From Pseudomonas viridiflava (GTDB lineage: Bacteria; Pseudomonadota; Gammaproteobacteria; Pseudomonadales; Pseudomonadaceae), in contig NZ_UUPU01000008.1 of NCBI RefSeq assembly GCF_900591205.1, forward strand, positions 173,680-237,679: a stretch of DNA of 64,000 nt, in the 5' to 3' direction. Position numbers and translations under genes: made by a program. Every line of letters starts with the position of its first letter. Positions within the stretch are counted from its first letter, which is position 1. Of this stretch, positions 44,290 through 53,744 are shown in pieces. The notes under the pieces are model-generated. The model did no database searches and was not told where the DNA came from. It saw only the letters and a program-made list of their open reading frames with translations.

Positions 44290-45903
44290 TTACATTCTAA
44301 ACCGGTCAACCGACTGCGACAGCTTGCCTGCCAGGTTAGATAACTCGTCTGTGGTCGACGCCGTCTGGCTAATTACCCGGCTATTACTCTGCGACATCCC
44401 GGCGATCATCTCCACCTGATGGGCAATTTCATTGCTGGCCAGGCTCTGCTCACCGATGGTTCGGGAGATATCGTTGACCATCTCGGTGGTATTCAACGTG
44501 GCCTGGAGAATCTCGCGAATCGCCCGCTCCACATCGGCAGTCACGGCCATGCCCTTATCGACCTGTGCAACGCCCTCCTCCATGCTGGTGACGGCTTCCC
44601 GCGTGCTTTGCTGGATGCGCCCTACCATGCTGGCGATTTCCTGGGTCGAAGCGCTGGTGCGCCCGGCGAGGCTGCGGACCTCGTCGGCGACTACCGCAAA
44701 ACCGCGCCCCTGCTCACCGGCACGGGCCGCTTCGATCGCGGCATTCAGGGCCAGCAGGTTGGTCTGGTCGGCGATCCCCTTGATCACCTGGATAATGCTG
44801 AAAATCGCCTCGGACTCTTTATCCAGCGTGCGGATAACCTGGGCCGATTGCTGTGCGGAACGGGCGATGCCGTCCATGTCACTGACCACTTGGTGAATCA
44901 CCCGGCCGCCGTCCTTGGCCAGAATCTGCGCCTGGTTGGCCATGTCCAATGCGCGTCCGGCATGCCGCGTGATTTCCTCGATGCTTGCGGTCATTTCACT
45001 CGCTGCAGCGGCCATGGTACTGGCCGCTGCGCTTTGTTGCTGGCTGCTGTCGGCTACTTCATGGCAGCCGTGGCTCAGTTGCTCGCTCATGCCATTGACG
45101 CCATGGGCGTTGCTGCGCACCACTTCGATCATGCCACGCAGGTCGCGTTGCATGGTGGCGAGGCTGCGAATCAATGCGCTGGCTTCATCCTTGCGGCGGG
45201 GTTCGACAATCGCTTCGCTCAAGTTGCCATGGGCGATGCTGTCGGCAATGCGGCTGGCCGTTTGCAGCGGCCCCATGATGCTGAGTATTACCCAGCGGCC
45301 CTGGGCCAACAGCAATAAAAGGCTGGCGATCAACACCACACCCAGCGTGAGGTTGGCGTTGCTGATGCTCTGTCGCGTGTCGGCACTGGCCTGCTGGGTG
45401 TTATTTTCGATCTGCTCACTGAGCGTCGCCATTTGATCTTCAAGCTGGCTGAAGGCGGCGTTGAACGTTCCCAGTTCACCGCGAGCGGCTTCGGGATTGT
45501 CCAGCGCCAGTGCGACGATGCGCTCACCGGTGGCGATGTAGTTATCCAGGCTGGGGCGGATTTTTTCCAGGCTGGTCTTGAGCGTATCGCCCAGCGGCAG
45601 CTTGAGATTGTCCGCCAGCACCTGGCGAAAGTGCTCGGCATGTTCGCGCAGTGAGCTGTTGACCTCGGTCTTGCTGCTGGTGCTTTTGCCCAGGCCCACC
45701 AGCATCGCCGACAGCACATCGGCGCGCAGGGCGTCGTGCATCATGTCGGCTTCCATATGGTTGCGCAGCACCGTCATGCTGAGCTCGCTGCCCTGCACGG
45801 CATTGCCCATCCGGGTATTTCCCAGGTAGCCGGCCAGGCTCATGATCAAAGCCGTCAGCAGCCCGGTCGCCATCAACAACATCAAGCGTAGTTTGATCGT
45901 CAT
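44290..45903 (-). CDS. Methyl-accepting chemotaxis protein
   Basis: A 537-residue transmembrane chemoreceptor. TM1 is at about residues 7-28, a four-helix-bundle-like periplasmic domain follows (about 30-185), TM2 near 189-206, then HAMP and the signalling domain with hairpin [22 protein letters not shown]. The ligand cannot be predicted. MTIKLRL at 45903 is the start; the frame extended upstream lacks support. A perfect hairpin lies in the leader 26 bp before it. Confidence 0.9.
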   Translation of the reverse strand: MTIKLRLMLLMATGLLTALIMSLAGYLGNTRMGNAVQGSELSMTVLRNHMEADMMHDALRADVLSAMLVGLGKSTSSKTEVNSSLREHAEHFRQVLADNLKLPLGDTLKTSLEKIRPSLDNYIATGERIVALALDNPEAARGELGTFNAAFSQLEDQMATLSEQIENNTQQASADTRQSISNANLTLGVVLIASLLLLLAQGRWVILSIMGPLQTASRIADSIAHGNLSEAIVEPRRKDEASALIRSLATMQRDLRGMIEVVRSNAHGVNGMSEQLSHGCHEVADSSQQQSAAASTMAAAASEMTASIEEITRHAGRALDMANQAQILAKDGGRVIHQVVSDMDGIARSAQQSAQVIRTLDKESEAIFSIIQVIKGIADQTNLLALNAAIEAARAGEQGRGFAVVADEVRSLAGRTSASTQEIASMVGRIQQSTREAVTSMEEGVAQVDKGMAVTADVERAIREILQATLNTTEMVNDISRTIGEQSLASNEIAHQVEMIAGMSQSNSRVISQTASTTDELSNLAGKLSQSVDRFRM

Positions 45904-45928
45904 GCAGGTATCCCCATTGCCTGGACAG

Positions 45929-45948
45929 GCGGTTGGGAACCCAACCGC
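45929..45948. promoter_or_regulatory. Perfect dyad in MCP leader
   Basis: GCGGTTGGGAACCCAACCGC is a perfect 20-bp palindrome lying 26 bp upstream of the MCP start codon. There is no T-run after it, so it is not an intrinsic terminator. It may be an operator or an RNA hairpin next to the ribosome site. Confidence 0.45.
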
Positions 45949-46109
45949 TTGAGCGTCTACTACCGTTATCGGCAACAGTTGGCTATTAGTGAAGCGCAAG
46001 TCAGGGCAATGGCGTCGGGGTGAAAATGTAACGACTGTGTAAACGTCATCTTGTACAGCCGCAGTCGGCTCACTAAGCTGGCCGGCCACCTGATGGCGTC
46101 GGAAAATCC

Positions 46110-47318
46110 ATGTCTCGAAGCATCGCCCACCTTGCCCTCCTCCTGGGCTTGATCACCGCTGTCGGCCCCTTTGCCATCGACATCTACCTGCCAGCCTTAC
46201 CGACCCTGGGCGCGAGCCTGCATGCCTCGCCAGCGCTGGTGCAGATGAGCCTCACGGTGTTCTTCGTGATCGTTGGCGTGTGCCAGCTGTTCTACGGGCC
46301 GATCAGTGATGTGTTCGGGCGCAAGCCGCCGATCTATGCCGGCCTGGTGATTTTTGCCGTGGCCAGTGTCGGTTGCGCCCTGGCACCGACCATCGAAATG
46401 CTGATCGCCTTTCGTGCCCTGCAGGCGTTCGGCGCGTGCGCGGGCATGGTGATTCCCCGCGCCATCGTGCGGGACCTGTACACCGGGCATGAAGCCGCCA
46501 AACTCATGGCCTTGCTGATGTTGGTGATGAGCGTCTCGCCGATCCTCGCGCCGCTTGCCGGCAGCCTGGTGATCTCGTTGTGGAGCTGGCGTGAAGTGTT
46601 CGTCGTGCTGGCGGTGGTTGCCGTGGCGTGTCTGGTGATGACCATCGTGCAGCTGCCCGAGACCCACCCGGCCGAGCGTCGCCTGGGCAAGACCCTGGGC
46701 AGTGCCTTCAGCAGCTATAGCGCGTTGCTGCGTGACCCGGTATTCATCGGGCTGTCAGTGGTGTGCGGGTTTGGCCTGGCAACCTTCTTTGTGTTTATCG
46801 GCAGCGCGCCGTTTGTGTACATCGAGTATTACGGCCTGACGCCAACCCAGTTCAGCCTCGGCTTTGCCCTGAATGCCGCCTCGTTTTTTGCCATGAGCCA
46901 ACTCACTGCGCGCCTCAGCGCGCGCTTTGGCCTGGCGCCGCTGATTCGCTGGTCGGTGGTGGCCGTGGCGGCGGTCATGGCCGTGCTGGCAGCCACCACG
47001 CTATGGGTCGACAGCCTGGCGTTGACGATGACGCTGCTGTTTATCGGCTTCGGCTTTCTCGGCCTGCTGCTGCCGGCAGCCGGCGTGTTGTCATTGGAGG
47101 ATCACGGTGCAGTGGCGGGTTCTGCCTCGGCCATGCTCGGGGCGATCCAGATGATCACGGCGGCCGTGTCCATGACATTGGTCGGTGTGTTCGCCGACCA
47201 TACCCCGGCGCCGATGTTGATCGGGATCGCGCTGTGCGCCGTCGCGGCGATGCTCACCACACTGTGGACGCTGCGCCGCCTGCCGGCTCACTTGGCAAGC
47301 GCCCCGCCCTCCTCCTGA
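46110..47318 (+). CDS. Bcr/CflA-family multidrug efflux MFS transporter
   Basis: A 402-residue 12-TM major facilitator. The N-terminus AVGPFAIDIYLPALPTLGASL and the loop GPISDVFGRKPP (MFS signature A), then RALQAFGACAGMVIPRAIVRDLY, are typical of Bcr/CflA drug exporters. The substrate is unknown. It is divergent from the MCP gene. Confidence 0.92.
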   Translation: MSRSIAHLALLLGLITAVGPFAIDIYLPALPTLGASLHASPALVQMSLTVFFVIVGVCQLFYGPISDVFGRKPPIYAGLVIFAVASVGCALAPTIEMLIAFRALQAFGACAGMVIPRAIVRDLYTGHEAAKLMALLMLVMSVSPILAPLAGSLVISLWSWREVFVVLAVVAVACLVMTIVQLPETHPAERRLGKTLGSAFSSYSALLRDPVFIGLSVVCGFGLATFFVFIGSAPFVYIEYYGLTPTQFSLGFALNAASFFAMSQLTARLSARFGLAPLIRWSVVAVAAVMAVLAATTLWVDSLALTMTLLFIGFGFLGLLLPAAGVLSLEDHGAVAGSASAMLGAIQMITAAVSMTLVGVFADHTPAPMLIGIALCAVAAMLTTLWTLRRLPAHLASAPPSS

Positions 47319-47500
47319 TCGCTGCTCATTTGCGCCAGCAACGCTGCTGGCCAAGGTGGCCAGGGCCCCAAGCGCCGGCAAGTGCTTGAGCCAACGCTTA
47401 AAGCCAACCACTCGTCGGGCTTGCGCGGCATCCGTTACAACTATCGCCCGGCGCGAAACTACTAATCCCATAGCACCTTTGCAAACCTATGGAGATTGAA

Positions 47501-48358
47501 ATGACCGACTACCCTCGCCCACCCTTCGCCCCGCAAGCGCAGAACGTGCCCGGCTCACAAAAGAAAATGGACCCGTACCCGGATTGCGGCGAGCAGAGCT
47601 ACAAGGGCTCCGGGCGGTTGGCCAACAAGATCGCCCTGATCACCGGTGCCGACAGCGGCATCGGGCGTGCGGTGGCCATCGCATTTGCGCGTGAAGGGGC
47701 TGATGTGGCAATCGCCTATCTGGATGAACATGAGGACGCCCGCGAGACTGCGCGCTGGGTCGAAGAAGCCGGTCGCCAATGCCTGTTGCTGCCCGGTGAT
47801 ATCGCGCAGAAAAGTCTGTGCCAGGAGCTGGTCGACAAAACGGTTGAGCAATTTGGCCGCATCGACGTGCTGGTGAATAACGCCGCGTTCCAGATGACTC
47901 ACGAAACGCTTGAGGAAATCGAGGACGAGGAGTGGGTCAAAACCTTCGATATCAACATCACTGCGATGTTTCGCATCTGCAAGGCCGCGCTGCCGCATAT
48001 GCAGGCCGGCAGCTCGATCATCAACACCAGCTCGGTCAATTCCGACATGCCCAAGCCGACCCTGCTGGCGTACGCCGCCACCAAGGGCGCGATTGCCAAC
48101 TTCACCGGGGGCTTGGCGCAGTTGCTCGGCAGCAAGGGCATTCGTGTCAACAGTGTGGCGCCCGGCCCGATCTGGACGCCCCTGATCGTGGCGACCATGC
48201 CCGATGATGACGTGCAGAGCTTCGGCAGCGAAACCCCGCTGGGTCGCCCGGGCCAACCGGTGGAAGTGGCGCCGATTTATGTGCTGCTGGCCTCGGATGA
48301 AGCCAGCTACATCTCCGGTTCACGGTATGCCGTCACTGGCGGTAAACCCATCCTCTAA
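47501..48358 (+). CDS. SDR oxidoreductase, YhdF/general stress protein 39-like
   Basis: A 285-residue SDR. A 45-residue Pro-rich lead (PRPPFAPQAQNVPGSQKKMDPYPD) typical of this subfamily precedes ITGADSGIGRAVAIAFA, VNNAAFQ, the active-site NTSSVNSD and YAATKGA, and GSRYAVTGG. Relatives are annotated as glucose-1-dehydrogenase-like or general stress oxidoreductases. MTDYPRP at 47501 with GGAGA 5 nt upstream is preferred to 47489. Monocistronic. Confidence 0.88.
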   Translation: MTDYPRPPFAPQAQNVPGSQKKMDPYPDCGEQSYKGSGRLANKIALITGADSGIGRAVAIAFAREGADVAIAYLDEHEDARETARWVEEAGRQCLLLPGDIAQKSLCQELVDKTVEQFGRIDVLVNNAAFQMTHETLEEIEDEEWVKTFDINITAMFRICKAALPHMQAGSSIINTSSVNSDMPKPTLLAYAATKGAIANFTGGLAQLLGSKGIRVNSVAPGPIWTPLIVATMPDDDVQSFGSETPLGRPGQPVEVAPIYVLLASDEASYISGSRYAVTGGKPIL

Positions 48359-48375
48359 CCCCCGCCCAAACCCAT

Positions 48376-48450
48376 GTGGGAGCTGGCTTGCCTGCGATTG
48401 CATCACCTGCAGAAATACCGAGGTGCCTGCATCGCGGGCAAGCCCGGCTC
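48376..48450. repeat. Decayed REPIN-like pair (GCTGGCTTGCCTGCGAT type)
   Basis: The left arm, 48376-48398, is an exact copy of the family seen at 3779 and 16225. The right arm, 48431-48450, is degenerate (ATCGCGGGCAAGCCCGGCTC), looking like a hybrid with the other REP family. It separates convergent SDR and recombinase genes. Confidence 0.7.
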
Positions 48451-48475
48451 TTACAGGGGATTGCATGCACCAGTC

Positions 48476-49390
48476 CTACAGGTCAAACCGATCCACCGCC
48501 CGCCGCCGCTCATTGTCGTCCCGCACGTCATAGCTGGCGGTGGTCTGGATATTGGTGTGGTGCGCCAGTTTCTGCGCGATCGACAGGTCATGCTCCTCGA
48601 TTACCCGGGTGATGAACGAGCGGCGAAAGTCATGGGGCATGATCTTCACCCCCACCTGCTCACCGCGCTGGCGGGCGATGTAGTAAATCGCGTGTTTGGT
48701 GATGCGTTCCCGGGTGATATGGCTGCCCCGGCGGATACGGTTGAACAGAAAGCTATCGTCCTGCTCGCCTTCCTTGAGCTGCTCTCGGCGAAACGCCAGC
48801 CACGCCTTGAGCTTGGCGAATGCCCAGTCCGGCGCGTACTTGATCAGCTCCTTGTTGCCTTTGCCGATCACCCGCAAGCTGCGCTCATCGAAATTGACCT
48901 GCGCCAGGTCCAGGTTGACCGACTCCGACTTGCGCATGCCCGAGCCATACAGGATGCCGATCACCGCCGCGTCCCGCAGGCCCTGGGGGCGCGGGTCGGC
49001 GGCGCAGACGTCCATCATTTCGCGGATCAGCGTACGCCGCAGGTTGCGCCCCTGGCCCAAACGGGTGCCGGGCGCGGCCTTGACCGTGCGCATGCGCAAC
49101 AGGTGTTCCTGGCTGATCAGGCTCAAGCGCCAGGCTTCATTCATCACCCCGCGCACCGCATTCACGTAGAGCGATGAAGTATTCGGCGCATAGCCATCCT
49201 CGCGCAGGGCGGCCACCAGCGCGATCACGTGTTCGGGCTGCAGCAGGTGCCAGTCGATGTCTTCAAGGTTGATGTCCTCGAAGCCCAGGCGGTCGGCCGC
49301 ATCCTGCAGCACATAGCGCATGGTCAGTTGGCTGGAGGGGGCCAGACGGGTGAGGTAAAGGGTCAAAGGGTTGCGGATAGACTCAGTCAA
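48476..49390 (-). CDS. Tyrosine recombinase (phage-integrase family)
   Basis: A 304-residue site-specific recombinase. An N-terminal SAM-like DNA-binding domain (residues 1-110) precedes the catalytic domain with Arg in GSGMRKSES, Lys in VIGKGNKE, HDFRRS (His and Arg), HH in LAHHTN and the nucleophile Tyr287 in TASYD. All active-site residues are present. The start is TTG 49390, with AAAGG 10 nt upstream; no ATG lies nearer. No phage or integron genes adjoin it, so its substrate is not obvious. The 5' leader is a large dyad. Confidence 0.82.
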   Translation of the reverse strand: MTESIRNPLTLYLTRLAPSSQLTMRYVLQDAADRLGFEDINLEDIDWHLLQPEHVIALVAALREDGYAPNTSSLYVNAVRGVMNEAWRLSLISQEHLLRMRTVKAAPGTRLGQGRNLRRTLIREMMDVCAADPRPQGLRDAAVIGILYGSGMRKSESVNLDLAQVNFDERSLRVIGKGNKELIKYAPDWAFAKLKAWLAFRREQLKEGEQDDSFLFNRIRRGSHITRERITKHAIYYIARQRGEQVGVKIMPHDFRRSFITRVIEEHDLSIAQKLAHHTNIQTTASYDVRDDNERRRAVDRFDL

Positions 49391-49472
49391 AATAGATCAG
49401 CCTTTGGATTAAATACCTCGGACAAGCTATTGTTTAATCGAGGTATTTAGTGAATTGGCGAAGGCTGAGTCT
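49379..49472. promoter_or_regulatory. Multi-arm dyad at recombinase start (leader hairpin or recombination site)
   Basis: Three nested inverted pairs flank the start: TAAATACCTCG (49410-49420) with CGAGGTATTTA (49439-49449), 18 bp apart; TCAGCCTT (49397-49404) with AAGGCTGA (49461-49468); AGACTCAG (49379-49386) with CTGAGTCT (49465-49472). In the mRNA the middle pair covers the AAAGG ribosome site and the outer pair covers codons 2-4. As DNA, the inner 11-bp arms resemble recombinase binding arms, though the 18-bp spacer is longer than the usual 6-8. Confidence 0.6.
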
Positions 49473-49498
49473 AACGCACTCTGAGTACGGGCACCAAA

Positions 49499-50311
49499 TC
49501 ACGGGGCGGTGTCGTCATCCTCGACCGGGTCTTGAGGCTGAGTCTGGGTCTGGCTCCCTTCGGCGTCCTGCTTCTGCATCAGCGCGAACCAGTGCTGGCG
49601 CATGAAGGTCAGGTAAGCCTGCGGTGCCTTGGCAAAATCCTTCTCATCGCCATAGCAACCCGGCAATGGCAGTTCGGTGCCCTGCTCCTTGTATTGGCTG
49701 ACCAGCGCCTGTTGGCCGGCGACGCTGCAATCCTTGGGTAACGGCATGCCCCGCAGCGCACCGGCCTCTTCGTCCCACCAACTGGCGCCCACGCGGTCGA
49801 CGCCGCGCAAGCGGTACTTCTGGGACTTGCCCACATGCATGATCAATTTGAATTCATTGGGGCTGACATCGCTGGTACAGGTGCGCGAATACCCCACGGT
49901 GGCTTGGGTGATGCCATCGCCAGCCAGGTCGGTGACCTTGGTCGCAGCCCTGTCGAAGCGCAGGGACGCGTCGAATTGGCAATGCTGCACGTCGTCGTAG
50001 AGCATCCACACGCGTTTGGGGCGGTTGCCGTCGATCAGGTACTGGGCCGCGTACACAAACGCCGACTGGGTGCCGTCGTCATCGCGCTCGCTGACCTGCT
50101 CGGCGAGCACCAGCAGGTTCTTGCCCTGGCGATCATCCCAGGTGTACGCGGCGATCTGCTTGCCCCGCACTTCGACACCCTCAGGCACCTGGTCGATGCT
50201 GGTGAGCGCAACCCCATCATCGGCCTGCACGGTGGTGACACACGCGACGGTCATCAACAACCCCATCAACACTGGCCGCAACTGGCCGCGTAAAAGCTGC
50301 ACGCTATTCAT
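49499..50311 (-). CDS. Secreted protein of unknown function
   Basis: A 270-residue protein with signal peptide (LRPVLMGLLMTVACVTTVQA, cleavage near residue 30). The mature part has no motif I can name; features are four or five cysteines (HCQFDA, SRTCTSD, KDCSVAG, PGCYGDE) that could form disulfides, and an acidic, Gln/Thr-rich tail (TQTQPQDPVEDDDTAP). It is probably periplasmic or surface exposed. Transcribed alone, divergent from the arn operon. Confidence 0.75.
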   Translation of the reverse strand: MNSVQLLRGQLRPVLMGLLMTVACVTTVQADDGVALTSIDQVPEGVEVRGKQIAAYTWDDRQGKNLLVLAEQVSERDDDGTQSAFVYAAQYLIDGNRPKRVWMLYDDVQHCQFDASLRFDRAATKVTDLAGDGITQATVGYSRTCTSDVSPNEFKLIMHVGKSQKYRLRGVDRVGASWWDEEAGALRGMPLPKDCSVAGQQALVSQYKEQGTELPLPGCYGDEKDFAKAPQAYLTFMRQHWFALMQKQDAEGSQTQTQPQDPVEDDDTAP

Positions 50312-50724
50312 CCGACTACCCTGGCAAGAGACGGCTTACTTTACCGGCACTTGGGACCCATTGCAGAGAAGATTCTTCAATAAAGTTCCACGACCTGTAC
50401 TGCGTACGCCAGATCAACCAAACGCCCTACGGACAGTTCCTACTGAGCCCGCCTATCAGGCCCGGCAACGCCCCTGTTCGTTTAGCTGAACCCTAGCTGT
50501 CTACCTGTCAAATAAACGAGTTTTTCATCTGCCTTTCATATCTGTTCAACATTTTTGCGCTTAATCTTAAACATGAAACTTCAGGGCAAATTCCGCTACA
50601 CCGTCTAAACTGTTGATAACGCTTGACCTTTAGCGCCGTGTTTTATCAGCGGGCTAAACATTCGCCCAATGATTACTGCTGCTTTCACGCTCCAAGTTGC
50701 TCTAACCCCCGAGGTCATGAATCT
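50312..50724. other. Gap upstream of arn operon, no gene seen
   Basis: 413 bp between the divergent secreted-protein gene and arnC. No ORF with codon bias or similarity to ArnB is present in any frame. GAGG at 50711-50714 serves the TTG start of arnC. AT-rich DNA at 50500-50600 may hold the promoter, but I cannot assign its boxes. Confidence 0.6.
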
Positions 50725-51750
50725 TTGAAACCCTACCCTATTCATTGCGTGTCGATCGTTATTCCGGTCTACAACGAACAAGAAAGCCTGCCTGAATTGC
50801 TGCGTCGCACTAACGCAGCCTGTAAGCAACTGGCCTACGAATACGAAATCATCCTGGTGGATGACGGTAGCCGCGACAATTCAGCCCAACTGCTGGAAGA
50901 CGCCGCCGAGCAGGACGGCAGCAACGTGGTCGCGGTGATCCTCAACCGTAACTACGGCCAGCATGCGGCGATCATGGCCGGTTTCGAGCAGTGCCGTGGC
51001 GAGGTAGTGATTACCCTCGACGCCGACTTGCAGAACCCACCCGAAGAAATCCCGCGCCTGGTCGAGCAAGCCGCGCTGGGTTACGACGTGGTCGCCACCG
51101 TACGCAACAACCGCCAGGACTCGGCCTTTCGCCGCTGGCCTTCGCGCCTGATCAACCTGGCGGTGCAGCGCTCCACCGGCGTGGCCATGACCGACTACGG
51201 CTGCATGCTGCGCGCTTACCGACGCACCATCGTCGACGCCATGCTCGCCTGCCGCGAGCGCAGCACCTTTATCCCGATCCTGGCCAACGGCTTTGCCCGT
51301 CACACCACCGAGATCCTGGTGCACCACGCCGAGCGCGAACACGGCGAATCCAAATACAGTGCCATGCGCTTGATCAGCCTGATGTTCGACCTGCTGACTT
51401 GCATGACCACCACCCCGCTGCGCCTGCTGTCCATCGTCGGCTTCAGCCTGGCGGCGCTCGGGGTGTTTTTTGCCTTTGCGTTGATCGTCATGCGCCTGGC
51501 CTTCGGTGCCGACTGGGCGGGCGACGGCCTGTTCGTGTTGTTCGCCGTGCTGTTCGTGTTCACCGGTGGCCAATTCATCGGCATGGGGCTCTTGGGTGAA
51601 TACCTGGGCCGCATGTACAGCGATGTGCGCGCCCGCCCCCGGTTCTTTATTGAAAAAGTGCTGCGTAACCAACCGGCAGCACCGGCTCCCGTGGTCGTCG
51701 TTGACGGCCTGGTGTCCTCCCATACCTCTACTTCTGCTGATCAGGTCTAA
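50725..51750 (+). CDS. arnC: Undecaprenyl-phosphate 4-deoxy-4-formamido-L-arabinose transferase ArnC
   Basis: A 341-residue GT2 glycosyltransferase with two C-terminal membrane helices. [32 protein letters not shown], the [12 protein letters not shown] metal-binding motif and [13 protein letters not shown] are ArnC signatures. It puts the formamido-arabinose on undecaprenyl phosphate. The start is the rare TTG 50725 ([10 protein letters not shown]), fitting other ArnC N-termini, with GAGG upstream; an ATG at 50717 is out of frame. It is the first arn gene here; arnA follows 2 bp later. Confidence 0.92.
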   Translation: MKPYPIHCVSIVIPVYNEQESLPELLRRTNAACKQLAYEYEIILVDDGSRDNSAQLLEDAAEQDGSNVVAVILNRNYGQHAAIMAGFEQCRGEVVITLDADLQNPPEEIPRLVEQAALGYDVVATVRNNRQDSAFRRWPSRLINLAVQRSTGVAMTDYGCMLRAYRRTIVDAMLACRERSTFIPILANGFARHTTEILVHHAEREHGESKYSAMRLISLMFDLLTCMTTTPLRLLSIVGFSLAALGVFFAFALIVMRLAFGADWAGDGLFVLFAVLFVFTGGQFIGMGLLGEYLGRMYSDVRARPRFFIEKVLRNQPAAPAPVVVVDGLVSSHTSTSADQV

Positions 51751-51752
51751 TC

Positions 51753-53744
51753 ATGAGTTCAAAAGCTGTTGTATTCGCGTACCACGATATTGGCTGTGCA
51801 GGCATCGAAGCGCTGCTCAATACCGGTTACGAAATTGCCGCTGTGTTCACCCATGCCGATGACCCCAAGGAAAACAATTTCTACGGTTCCGTCGCCCAAC
51901 TCTGCGCCCGCAACGGCATCCCGGTGCACGCCCCGGAAGACGCCAACCACCCGCTGTGGATCGAGCGTATCGCCAAGCTCAACCCAGAGTTCATCTTCTC
52001 GTTCTACTACCGTAACCTGCTGAGCGAGCAGTTGTTGGCCACCGCCAGCAAAGGCGCATTCAACCTGCACGGCTCGCTGCTGCCGAAATACCGTGGCCGC
52101 GCTCCGGCCAACTGGGTACTGGTAAAAGGTGAAACCGAAACCGGCGTGACCCTGCACCGTATGGTCAAGCGTGCCGATGCCGGCGCAATCCTGGCTCAGC
52201 AAAAAGTCATCATCGAGCGCAGTGACACCGGCCTGACCCTGCACGCCAAACTGCGCGACGCCGCCAGCAACCTGCTGCGCGACGCCCTGCCGCAACTGGC
52301 CCAGGGCAAACTCACTGAAACCGCCCAGGACGAAAGCCAGGCCACGTATTTCGGCCGCCGCACCGCCGCCGATGGCAAGCTGGAGTGGAAACAACCGGCT
52401 GAAGAGCTGTTCAACCTGGTGCGCGCCGTGACCCAACCGTACCCGGGCGCCTTCTGCGCCGTGGGCGAGCACAAACTGATCGTGTGGCAAGCCGAAGTGG
52501 TCAAGGGCAATGAGGGCCTGGCGCCTGGCCGTGTGATCAGCGTCAACCCGCTGCGCATTGCCTGCGGTGAAGACTCGCTGGTAGTCAAGTTCGGCCAGCG
52601 CAACGACAACGGCCTGTACCTGGCCGGCCCATCCCTGGCCAACGAGTTGGGCCTGGTCGACGGCTCGGTGCTGCGTGGCGCCGAGTCGGGCCGCAAGCCG
52701 CGCCGTACCCGCGTACTGATCCTGGGTGTGAACGGCTTTATCGGTAACCACCTGTCCGAGCGCCTGCTGCGTGACGACCGTTACGAAGTCTACGGCCTGG
52801 ACATCGGCTCCGATGCCATCGAGCGCCTGCGCAGCCACCCCAACTTCCATTACGTGGAGGGCGATATCAGCATTCACACCGAGTGGATCGAGTACCACAT
52901 CAAGAAGTGTGACGTGGTCCTGCCGCTGGTGGCCATCGCCACGCCGATCGAATACACCCGCAACCCACTGCGCGTGTTCGAGTTGGACTTCGAAGAAAAC
53001 CTCAAGCTGGTGCGCTACTGCGTCAAGTACAACAAGCGCGTGATCTTCCCGTCGACCTCCGAAGTCTATGGCATGTGCCAAGACCAATACTTCGACGAAG
53101 ACACCTCCAACCTGGTGGTCGGCCCGGTCAACAAGCAGCGCTGGATCTACTCGGTCTCCAAGCAACTGCTGGACCGTGTGATCTGGGCCTACGGCGCCAA
53201 GGGCCTGAACTTCACGCTGTTCCGTCCATTCAACTGGATGGGCCCGCGCCTGGACCGCCTGGATTCGGCACGTATCGGCAGCTCCCGTGCGATCACCCAG
53301 CTGATCCTCAATCTGGTGGAAGGCACGCCGATCCGCCTGTTCGACGGTGGCGAGCAGAAACGCTGCTTCACCGACATCGCCGACGGTATCGAGGCGCTGG
53401 CCCGCATCATTGATAACGACAACGATGTGTGCAACGGCCAGATCATCAACATCGGCAACCCGGAAAACGAAGCCAGCATCCGCCAGCTGGGCGAAGAGCT
53501 GCTGCGTCAGTTCGAAGCCCACCCGCTGCGCAGCAACTTCCCGCCGTTCGCCGGTTTCCGTGACGTAGAGAGCAAGGCGTTCTATGGCACCGGTTACCAG
53601 GACGTGGCCCACCGCAAGCCAAGCATCGAAAACGCCAAGCGCCTGCTGAACTGGGAGCCGAGCGTGGAGATGAGCGAAACCATCGGCAACACGCTGGACT
53701 TCTTCCTGCGTGAAGCCATGCTCGAAATCGCGGACAAAAAGTAA
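51753..53744 (+). CDS. arnA: Bifunctional UDP-L-Ara4N formyltransferase/UDP-GlcA oxidative decarboxylase ArnA
   Basis: A 663-residue fusion. The first about 300 residues are a 10-formyl-THF-dependent formyltransferase ([18 protein letters not shown] with the active His); the second half is a Rossmann decarboxylase ([36 protein letters not shown]). It makes the UDP-4-keto-pentose and later formylates UDP-L-Ara4N; the ArnB transamination comes between these steps. Both active sites look complete. The arnD start overlaps its stop by one base. Confidence 0.97.
   Translation: MSSKAVVFAYHDIGCAGIEALLNTGYEIAAVFTHADDPKENNFYGSVAQLCARNGIPVHAPEDANHPLWIERIAKLNPEFIFSFYYRNLLSEQLLATASKGAFNLHGSLLPKYRGRAPANWVLVKGETETGVTLHRMVKRADAGAILAQQKVIIERSDTGLTLHAKLRDAASNLLRDALPQLAQGKLTETAQDESQATYFGRRTAADGKLEWKQPAEELFNLVRAVTQPYPGAFCAVGEHKLIVWQAEVVKGNEGLAPGRVISVNPLRIACGEDSLVVKFGQRNDNGLYLAGPSLANELGLVDGSVLRGAESGRKPRRTRVLILGVNGFIGNHLSERLLRDDRYEVYGLDIGSDAIERLRSHPNFHYVEGDISIHTEWIEYHIKKCDVVLPLVAIATPIEYTRNPLRVFELDFEENLKLVRYCVKYNKRVIFPSTSEVYGMCQDQYFDEDTSNLVVGPVNKQRWIYSVSKQLLDRVIWAYGAKGLNFTLFRPFNWMGPRLDRLDSARIGSSRAITQLILNLVEGTPIRLFDGGEQKRCFTDIADGIEALARIIDNDNDVCNGQIINIGNPENEASIRQLGEELLRQFEAHPLRSNFPPFAGFRDVESKAFYGTGYQDVAHRKPSIENAKRLLNWEPSVEMSETIGNTLDFFLREAMLEIADKK

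Noticed and set aside
48476..49390. Prophage or integron suggested by the tyrosine recombinase
   Set aside because: No phage structural, repressor, attC or cassette sequences adjoin; flanking genes are ordinary.
50560..50600. PmrA-type box (CTTAAT CTTAAA) upstream of arnC
   Set aside because: The two half-sites are 6 bp apart, not the 11-bp period of a PmrA box, so I do not call it.
51759..53612. 617-residue minus-strand open frame across arnA
   Set aside because: Shadow of arnA, whose both domains are unmistakable; no motif on the opposite strand.
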